Of a stretch of DNA of 10,402 nucleotides, positions 1-4,842 are shown piece by piece; within the stretch, counting starts at the first letter, position 1, and every line of letters begins with the position of its first letter. Source of the DNA: Flavobacteriales bacterium CG18_big_fil_WC_8_21_14_2_50_32_9 (lineage in GTDB: Bacteria; Bacteroidota; Bacteroidia; Flavobacteriales_E; Vicingaceae); the NCBI GenBank assembly GCA_002770955.1, contig PCUH01000235.1, forward strand, positions 1-10,402. The letters are read 5' to 3'. The position numbers were made by a program, and so were the translations under genes. Below the pieces are notes generated by a model. That model did no database searches. It was not told where the DNA came from and saw only the letters and a program-made list of their open reading frames with translations.

Positions 1-2
1 TT

Positions 3-695
3 GAAGCCTATTTTTCAAATTATATAGAAGGAACCGTTTTCGAATTGGAAGAAGCAAAAAATATTATTAAAACAGAAATGCCTATTGCCAATAGAGATGA
101 AGATTCGCATGATGTTCTAGGAACATATAGAATTGTTAGTAATTTAAAAGAGATGAAACAAATTCCTTCAACACATGAAGAACTATTAAAAATATTGCTG
201 TACCGACATCACATTCTTTTAGAAGCTAGAAAATCAAAAAAACCAGGTGAGTTTAAAGATAAAAACAATAGAGCGGGCGATACTCATTTTGTTGATTTTA
301 ATTTGGTAAGAGGCACCCTTATCAAAGGATTTGAATATTATAGAGCGTTGAGTAATCCTTTCGCTAAAGCTGCTTTTATAATGTTTATGGTTAGCGAAAT
401 ACATCCTTTTTTGGATGGAAATGGAAGAATTGCAAGAATAATGATGAATGCAGAGCTTGTAAAAGAAAATCAAACCAAAATAATTATTCCAACAGTTTAT
501 CGTGATGATTATTTAGGTGCATTAAGGCGTTTAACCAGACAAAAAGATGCTGCGGTGTATGTGAAAATGTTGCAAAAAGCACACAAATTTAGTGCTACAA
601 TAAAAGCAAATGACATGAATGAAGCGGAAATACATTTGGAAGCTTGCAATGCTTTTAAAGAACATGATAAAGCAATTCTTAAAATCATATACTGA
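3..695 (+). CDS. Fic family protein (probable AMPylator), 5' truncated by window edge
   Basis: Fic enzymes usually transfer AMP from ATP to a hydroxyl side chain of a target protein. The reading frame is open to the window edge. The TTG at 45 is not the start, because the upstream codons encode conserved family sequence. The first visible residues include SNYIEG (codons 15-32), which fits the class II inhibitory motif (S/T)xxxE(G/N), whose Glu blocks productive ATP binding. The catalytic motif HPFLDGNGRIAR follows, with the catalytic His codon at 402-404 and the phosphate-binding GNGR loop and Arg behind it. The segment KKPGEF at about 234-254 may belong to the target-docking flap. The protein ends NAFKEHDKAILKIIY, resembling the usual end of compact Fic proteins, so the C-terminus looks complete. 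Family members of this type are longer, so an N-terminal part is missing. No antitoxin gene is visible. The target cannot be inferred. Fic assignment is near certain; AMPylation itself is family inference. Confidence 0.93.
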   Translation, partial: EAYFSNYIEGTVFELEEAKNIIKTEMPIANRDEDSHDVLGTYRIVSNLKEMKQIPSTHEELLKILLYRHHILLEARKSKKPGEFKDKNNRAGDTHFVDFNLVRGTLIKGFEYYRALSNPFAKAAFIMFMVSEIHPFLDGNGRIARIMMNAELVKENQTKIIIPTVYRDDYLGALRRLTRQKDAAVYVKMLQKAHKFSATIKANDMNEAEIHLEACNAFKEHDKAILKIIY

Positions 696-850
696 ACTTT
701 TCGGAGATAAAAGATGCTATATAAATCAAAACTTTTACGTGATTAAAAAACATCATTTTTTAAAAGTAACAATCTTGTTGATTTATAAAGGGATTCAAGA
801 CATAGTTATAAGGTTAAAAATGAATGATGTTTTAAATTTATACCTATTGT

Positions 851-882
851 AATTATATTTTAGTCCAAACTAAAATATAATT
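851..882. terminator. perfect 13-bp AT-rich hairpin, possible terminator
   Basis: Positions 851-863 (aattatattttag) are the exact reverse complement of 870-882, leaving a 6-nt loop tccaaa. Three further T residues follow at 883-885. It lies about 155 bp after the Fic stop codon, so it could end that transcript. The stem has only one G-C pair, which is weak for a terminator. It may instead be the first unit of the hairpin cluster that follows, since its loop border reads tagtcc, like two later units. Confidence 0.35.
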
Positions 883-892
883 TTTACAATGG

Positions 893-972
893 TTAATGCC
901 GATATAACATGAAAATAGTTCAATGAAGCGATAGCTGAAATTGGACTATATTGAATGTGTAATCGGTATTAA
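893..972. repeat. nested imperfect hairpin of about 80 nt
   Basis: The outer arms are 893-903 (ttaatgccgat) and 962-972 (atcggtattaa), pairing at 10 of 11 positions plus one G-T wobble. Inside them, 915-924 (atagttcaat) pairs with 940-949 (attggactat), at 9 of 10 positions plus one G-T wobble. A short agc/gct stem (927-929 with 934-936) closes a gata loop. The two paired levels share one axis, giving a long foldback. I tested it against the integron attC layout; it lacks the GTTRRRY-type end boxes. It may be a transposon end or remnant, or a structured RNA; the function is unknown. Confidence 0.5.
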
Positions 973-980
973 TATGAATC

Positions 981-1165
981 GAGCCTACGGCTCTTGTATC
1001 ACGGCAGAGTTTTTTATAAGGATTGGACTGAAGTCCAACCTTACAAAACAATCGAACCTATGGTTCTTTGTGGTAATAAAGGAGTTCCGTAGGAACGAAT
1101 ACATTGTAACAACGGACTTTAGTCCGTTGCTAAGAAACAATAATAAACAGTAGTTCCGTAGGAAC
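981..1165. repeat. array of six short hairpins, REP-like
   Basis: Six compact palindromes stand in a row. They are gagcc-tac-ggctc (981-993), ttggact-ga-agtccaa (1023-1038), gaacc-tat-ggttc (1054-1066), gttcc-gta-ggaac (1084-1096), aacggact-tt-agtccgtt (1111-1128) and again gttcc-gta-ggaac (1153-1165). The four in the middle have centres 29.5 to 30 bp apart; the outer two are about 40 to 44 bp away. Stems differ in sequence but keep a 5-bp or longer GC-containing stem and a 2- or 3-nt loop. A 15-nt word, agttccgtaggaacg, occurs exactly at 1083 and 1152. Spacers are A+T rich. Such small palindromes recall REP elements mobilised by RAYT (Y1-type) transposases, but no transposase gene lies in the window. 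The stems are read directly; the REP link is inference. Confidence 0.65.
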
Positions 1166-1355
1166 GGAACATATAAAAGGCTTTACCTGATGACCCTAGT
1201 GGTTCATAGTAGATAATTAAGTAAATTATAAATTACTGATATTAAGTAATTTAAAATTTTTATTATTTTATAATGTATTTAAAATCAAACAAATATATCA
1301 ACTCCGAAATTTCAGTCATATATACTCAACATAAATAGCAACCTACTTTCTAATC

Positions 1356-1994
1356 CTACTTGGCAAGGTGTGGGAGGAGATTTATAACCTCACTAATCTC
1401 TTTAGCTTTATCAACTATCATAAAGTGTTCGCCTTTTTCAATAAGAATGGTATTATCAGCTTTAGTTGGTGGCAACAATTTATCGTTAGTACCTGAAATT
1501 TTAATTATTGAAGAAAGGGGTGTGGTGTTTTTCCAATTTAGCAACTCGTTTATAGCCCATTTGGTAAAATCCAAATCAGTATCATCTAAAATTTTATTTA
1601 ATAATTCTTTGTTATCAGTTCCGAATAGAAAATGAGCTATTTTTTTAGGAGGATTAAATAATTTTGAGGGTAAATATTTAACAACATTCATTTTACCAAG
1701 TCCTTTAATTAAGAAGCTAAGCTCATTTTTTGTTTCTACAGATGATATTAAAACGGTAACTTTTGGGTTTAAAATTTTACTGATCTCAACAGCTACTAAG
1801 CCACCAAAACTAACACCTAAGACGCCAAAATCTTCATTGGTATCAATTTTTGCAGCCAATCTTTTTGCATAATGTTCTAATGATTCGTTTTTGTCATGTT
1901 TAATCCATGCTAAAGGAATAATTTCATGTTTTAAATTAAGATATTTAAACACTCTTTCATCAGCACCCAGACCACTTATGCCGTAAATCTTCAT
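1356..1994 (-). CDS. small alpha/beta hydrolase
   Basis: This 212-residue protein has the alpha/beta hydrolase layout. The N-terminal strand and oxyanion region is MKIYGISGLGADERVF. The nucleophile elbow GVSFGG places Ser62, GTND gives a candidate acid at Asp171, and GEHFMIVD gives the catalytic His190. All three triad residues are in the right order and spacing. There is no signal peptide or membrane segment, so it is probably cytoplasmic. I chose the ATG at 1994; a TTG at 2009 would add five residues ahead of the conserved strand, which seems unnecessary. Family members are esterases, lipases, thioesterases and the like, and the substrate cannot be read from sequence. It is the last gene of a leftward series, 49 bp after the lipoprotein gene, and converges with the Fic gene across the repeat-rich gap. 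No clear promoter of its own was seen. Confidence 0.88.
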   Translation of the reverse strand: MKIYGISGLGADERVFKYLNLKHEIIPLAWIKHDKNESLEHYAKRLAAKIDTNEDFGVLGVSFGGLVAVEISKILNPKVTVLISSVETKNELSFLIKGLGKMNVVKYLPSKLFNPPKKIAHFLFGTDNKELLNKILDDTDLDFTKWAINELLNWKNTTPLSSIIKISGTNDKLLPPTKADNTILIEKGEHFMIVDKAKEISEVINLLPHLAK

Positions 1995-2043
1995 TTTATA
2001 AACAATCAATAAATAAGTTATCGTTAGCTGCTATAATGACACA

Positions 2044-2709
2044 TTAAGGCTTTCTATAAAATATTGAGCTTGTTACAATATCATAAAAAGCTATTAAGCC
2101 TAATTCGTGGTTATAATAAACACGTTGAACAAAAGGTTTAATAATATATCGTCCTCTATATACTGTTTGTGTATCGATATGATGAACGAGTACATTATTG
2201 TAAGTAGTACTTCCTGCAGTAAAAGTGGTTAATAGAGTGTCTTCAGGGTTGTATTTTACATTAGGATAAACTTGATACTCAATTTTAGCATCAAAAATAG
2301 ACAAAGTTGCATCTGCTCTATCTCCTTCATATTCATATATTTTATCAACTATATTAAAACTCAAATTGTTTTTAATGTGATAAATTATAGTTCCAGATGT
2401 GTCATAATTTGTTCTTGATGTGTCAGGTGTTATAAACCATATACCATAATATTTATTATCACAATCGTAGTAACTGCATCCTCCCACTTCATTACGATGG
2501 GACTTTTGAACCTTTTCATATGTTTTATCAGTGCTATTAAAATTAAATTCCAATGTTTGATTGCTGTCGTTTTCAAACACTACTTTATTTGTACTAGCAG
2601 GATATGGAGCGTAAGTCATTAAACTTTCAGTAAAACCATCACAAATTCCATCTTCACATTTACATGAAAACAACGTAACCCCGATTATTATTAAAACTAA
2701 ATATTTCAT
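2044..2709 (-). CDS. predicted lipoprotein of unknown function
   Basis: I do not recognise this 221-residue protein. It begins MKYLVLIIIGVTLFSC, a short signal peptide with one Lys, a hydrophobic core and lipobox LFSC, so signal peptidase II should cleave before Cys16. The mature end CKCEDGIC has acidic residues at +3 and +4, resembling the lipoprotein export signal that sends some Bacteroidota lipoproteins to the cell surface; this is inference. The rest is rich in Tyr, Asn, Asp and Thr with alternating hydrophobic residues, suggesting a beta-rich fold. Two cysteine clusters (SCKCEDGIC near residues 15-23 and GGCSYYDC at about 77-84) could form disulfides. ATG at 2709 gives a proper signal peptide. 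It lies between the phosphodiesterase gene (53 bp upstream) and the hydrolase gene on the same strand. No recognised domain or catalytic motif was found. Confidence 0.85.
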   Translation of the reverse strand: MKYLVLIIIGVTLFSCKCEDGICDGFTESLMTYAPYPASTNKVVFENDSNQTLEFNFNSTDKTYEKVQKSHRNEVGGCSYYDCDNKYYGIWFITPDTSRTNYDTSGTIIYHIKNNLSFNIVDKIYEYEGDRADATLSIFDAKIEYQVYPNVKYNPEDTLLTTFTAGSTTYNNVLVHHIDTQTVYRGRYIIKPFVQRVYYNHELGLIAFYDIVTSSIFYRKP

Positions 2710-2762
2710 TTTTTTTGATTTAAATTATATTTATACTTATGCAATGTATACCCATAAAAAAA

Positions 2763-3524
2763 CTACCTTTTATATTTCATTAATAAATTTGGATAATCGG
2801 AAATAATTCCATCTACTCCTCGTTCAATTAATTTTTCAATTGTTTCTTGGTCATTCACAGTCCAAACGTGTAGTTGTTTCCCAAATTCATGCACCCGATT
2901 TATAATGGCTGTAGTGGCATAAGCATGTTTCACAATAATCTCATCCACAAAATCATAGCGTTTCAGGGGTCGGATGTTAATACCTTTATCAAAAGAAAGT
3001 GGAAGATGGGCGTGTTTTCCAACAAAGAGTTTTCCCAAACGAATGGAATTATCTAATTTATTTATTCGAAACAAGGCTCTATCATTGAAAGAAATTACTT
3101 TACACCATGCTTTTGCCTCTTTATTTTTAATGATGTTTATGATGTGTCTTTCAATATTTGGATAATACATATAACTGTATTTGGTTTCTATTAAAAGTTC
3201 TACTTTTCCATCAATCAAATCAATAACTTGTTCTAATGTTGGTACTTTTTCATTAACATAAAATTTGTTGAATTTATATCCTGCACTGAATTGTAGAATC
3301 TCATCGTAATTCAAATTTTTCACAAACCCATTTCCTGTTGTAGTTCTTCTGAGGGTTCTATCGTGCAGCACAATAATTTTATTGTCTTTGGTTTGCTGCA
3401 CATCAATTTCAATTCTATCCACCCCTAAATCCAAGGCAAGTTGAATGGATGCCAACGTGTTTTCAGGGGCTAATCCACCAGCTCCTCTATGACCTGTAAT
3501 TATAATATTTTTGTTAGTATTCAA
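2763..3524 (-). CDS. glycerophosphodiester phosphodiesterase (GDPD), TTG start
   Basis: GDPD enzymes hydrolyse deacylated phospholipids (glycerophosphodiesters) to glycerol 3-phosphate and an alcohol, in a metal-dependent TIM-barrel fold. Family motifs are intact: GHRGAGGLAPENT (residues 11-23, with His12, Arg13, Glu21), the metal ligands in EID (Glu39, Asp41), HD (His54, Asp55), IETK (Glu113, Lys115), then WTVND and GVDGIISDYP near the C-terminus. At 253 residues it has the usual single-domain length. It lacks a signal peptide, so it resembles cytoplasmic UgpQ-type enzymes more than periplasmic GlpQ. No ATG occurs in frame before GHRG, and an in-frame TAG lies two codons upstream of the TTG at 3524, so TTG (or a rarer start) is forced. 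It sits 70 bp after mqnE on the same strand. Function is well supported; the precise substrate is not. Confidence 0.93.
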   Translation of the reverse strand: MNTNKNIIITGHRGAGGLAPENTLASIQLALDLGVDRIEIDVQQTKDNKIIVLHDRTLRRTTTGNGFVKNLNYDEILQFSAGYKFNKFYVNEKVPTLEQVIDLIDGKVELLIETKYSYMYYPNIERHIINIIKNKEAKAWCKVISFNDRALFRINKLDNSIRLGKLFVGKHAHLPLSFDKGINIRPLKRYDFVDEIIVKHAYATTAIINRVHEFGKQLHVWTVNDQETIEKLIERGVDGIISDYPNLLMKYKR

Positions 3525-3538
3525 AAGCTATTTTCTAT

Positions 3539-3562
3539 ACCGAAACCATATGAGGTCTCGGT
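3539..3562 (-). promoter_or_regulatory. hairpin in leader of GDPD gene
   Basis: Positions 3539-3547 (accgaaacc) pair with 3554-3562 (ggtctcggt) at 8 of 9 positions, with a 6-nt loop. The hairpin lies 14 nt before the TTG start of the phosphodiesterase gene and after mqnE. On the - strand no T-run follows, so an intrinsic terminator in the gene direction is unlikely. The loop and right arm contain an ATG that opens a four-codon frame ending in TAG just before the TTG start. It could influence translation or partly attenuate transcription; neither is shown. Confidence 0.35.
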
Positions 3563-3579
3563 TTTAAGTTTGAGTATAT

Positions 3580-3587
3580 CAAAGGTA
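3580..3587 (-). promoter_or_regulatory. possible -7 element for the GDPD gene
   Basis: On the - strand this reads TACCTTTG, an exact match to the Bacteroidota -7 consensus TAnnTTTG. Transcription would start near 3573 and leave a leader of about 50 nt that includes the 3539-3562 hairpin. No TTG stands at the expected distance upstream, inside the end of mqnE, so only half of the promoter is visible. Confidence 0.35.
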
Positions 3588-3594
3588 AAACAAA

Positions 3595-4749
3595 TTATAC
3601 TAAAATTAGCTGCGAATAATCATTTAATTCATTATAGACACTATCTCTTTCAATAGGTTGACGACCTACTTGTTTAATTAATGCTATCATTTGTTCTGAA
3701 GTCATCACAGGTTTTTGCTCCTCAGCACCTGCCATGGTATAAATTTTTGTGGAATCATCAACTGTTCCATCAATATCATTCACTCCAAAAGAAAGCAACA
3801 ATTGAGTTGTTTTCCTTCCTATCATTGGCCAATAAGCTTTAATGTGATTGAAATTATCCAAAAATATCCGAGAAATGGCATATACTTTTAAATCTTCAAT
3901 GATACTCACTTCATCTATACCAGACATTTGGTTGTTTTTATTTCTGAATTTCAACGGAATGAATGCGTTAAATCCTTTGGTTTTATCTTGCAACTCTCTA
4001 AGCCTGTTCATGTGATCAATCAAATGCTCATATTTTTCTATATGACCATAAAGCATAGTTGCATTTGAAGGCATTCCTACGTTGTGAGCGGCTTCGTGCA
4101 TTTGCAACCATTGTTCTGATGTGCATTTGTCTTTACAAATTTGCTCTCGTATTACTTCATCAAAGATTTCAGCACCTCCTCCTGGCAAAGATCCTTGTCC
4201 AGCCTTTTTCAAAATGGTTAACCCTTCTTCATAACTTACCTTTGCTTTTTTACACATATAATCCAATTCCACTGCCGTAAAAGCTTTAACGTGTAAATCG
4301 GGTCTAATTTTTTTGATGTTTTCAATCAAATTTTTAAAATAATCTAAGCCCATTTTTGGGTGAACACCTCCAACAATATGTACTTCTGTTATATCTTTAC
4401 CATCATAATTTTTAATTGCTTCATAAATTTGCTCTTCCGAAAACTCCCACGCATCGTAATCCTCTTTTTCTCTTAAAAATCGAGAATAAGAACAGAATTT
4501 ACAATCAAACACACAAATATTAGTCGGTTCTATATGGAAATTTTTATTGAAATAGGTTTTATTTCCGTGACGTTTTTCTCTGATATAATTGGCTAGTGTT
4601 CCTAAATGACTTAATTCCGCATTATAAAACAAATAGATGCCTTCATCTGAGGAAATACGTTGGTTATCAATAATCTTGTTATAAATTACACGCAATTCAT
4701 TATTAAGAATAGTGTTGTTGAATAACTTAGTAAGTTGATCTGCTTTCAT
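3595..4749 (-). CDS. mqnE: aminofutalosine synthase MqnE (radical SAM)
   Basis: MqnE joins the 1-carboxyvinyl-oxybenzoate product of MqnA to S-adenosylmethionine by radical chemistry, giving aminofutalosine in the futalosine route to menaquinone. The 384-residue protein has the radical SAM cluster motif CVFDCKFC (Cys79, Cys83, Cys86), preceded by HIEPTNI, then HIVGGVHPKMGLDYF (about 124-138), KAFTAVELDYM, and LPGGGAEIF (188-196). The C-terminus ends with GRQPIERDSVYNE. LPGGGAEIF and the late RQPxERD stretch fit MqnE better than its paralogue MqnC. I chose the ATG at 4749; the TTG at 4767 lies inside the probable -7 element and adds only six poor residues. No other mqn gene is present here, so the rest of the pathway must be encoded elsewhere. 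A terminator lies upstream, so it heads its own transcript and may be followed by the GDPD gene. Confidence in radical SAM is very high and in MqnE high. Confidence 0.93.
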   Translation of the reverse strand: MKADQLTKLFNNTILNNELRVIYNKIIDNQRISSDEGIYLFYNAELSHLGTLANYIREKRHGNKTYFNKNFHIEPTNICVFDCKFCSYSRFLREKEDYDAWEFSEEQIYEAIKNYDGKDITEVHIVGGVHPKMGLDYFKNLIENIKKIRPDLHVKAFTAVELDYMCKKAKVSYEEGLTILKKAGQGSLPGGGAEIFDEVIREQICKDKCTSEQWLQMHEAAHNVGMPSNATMLYGHIEKYEHLIDHMNRLRELQDKTKGFNAFIPLKFRNKNNQMSGIDEVSIIEDLKVYAISRIFLDNFNHIKAYWPMIGRKTTQLLLSFGVNDIDGTVDDSTKIYTMAGAEEQKPVMTSEQMIALIKQVGRQPIERDSVYNELNDYSQLILV

Positions 4750-4764
4750 AAAAAATATTTTATG

Positions 4765-4772
4765 CAAAAGTA
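4765..4772 (-). promoter_or_regulatory. -7 promoter element of mqnE
   Basis: On the - strand this reads TACTTTTG, matching TAnnTTTG exactly. It sits 15 bp before the mqnE ATG, so the leader would be only about ten nucleotides. The expected TTG element would fall in the terminator hairpin of the upstream protease gene and is not clear. The element overlaps the alternative TTG start at 4767, which supports the ATG at 4749. Confidence 0.45.
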
Positions 4773-4782
4773 AGCAATAGAT

Positions 4783-4814
4783 AAAAAAAAGAGTCTCGAA
4801 ATTCGAGACTCTTT
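4783..4814 (-). terminator. intrinsic terminator of the M43 protease gene
   Basis: Positions 4788-4798 (aaagagtctcg) are the exact reverse complement of 4804-4814, with a 5-nt loop. Read on the - strand, the hairpin ends in a run of eight T (4790-4783). It begins 28 bp after the protease stop codon. It isolates the protease transcript from mqnE, whose promoter lies directly beyond it. Confidence 0.9.
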
Positions 4815-4842
4815 AATAAATTAAAAATTAAATGAAAAAACA

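Larger units (their letters stand above)
696..1355. other. 660-bp non-coding gap rich in inverted repeats
   Basis: No convincing gene lies between the Fic gene and the hydrolase gene. The open frames here (619-852 and 941-1153 on +) lack family resemblance, and the first overlaps the end of the Fic gene. From 851 to 1165 the DNA is almost wholly made of inverted repeats, listed separately. Further on, a 9-bp AT-only-like stem pairs 1229-1237 with 1245-1253, followed on the + strand by T-rich sequence. It could be a weak terminator for either flanking gene, since these converge here. From about 1254 to 1355 the sequence is very AT-rich and I see nothing more. Positions 696-850 may be decayed coding DNA, but I could not recognise a source. 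Confidence 0.6.

Noticed and set aside
619..852. 77-residue + strand open frame overlapping the end of the Fic gene
   Set aside because: It overlaps the Fic C-terminal codons in another frame, has composition typical of AT-rich noise (many Lys, Ile, Asn) and shows no recognisable motif.
893..972. Integron attC site
   Set aside because: The foldback lacks the GTTRRRY and RYYYAAC end boxes, and no integrase or cassette structure is nearby.
941..1153. 70-residue + strand open frame across the hairpin array
   Set aside because: The frame runs through palindromic DNA, so its peptide is dictated by the repeats; there is no ribosome binding site or family likeness.
981..1165. CRISPR array
   Set aside because: The 30-bp rhythm is suggestive, but there are no identical direct repeats with unique spacers; the units are different palindromes.
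1360..1635. 91-residue + strand open frame
   Set aside because: It is the antisense shadow of the alpha/beta hydrolase gene, whose catalytic triad is clear.
4767..4767. TTG start giving mqnE six more residues
   Set aside because: It lies inside the likely -7 promoter element, and the ATG at 4749 gives a normal N-terminus.
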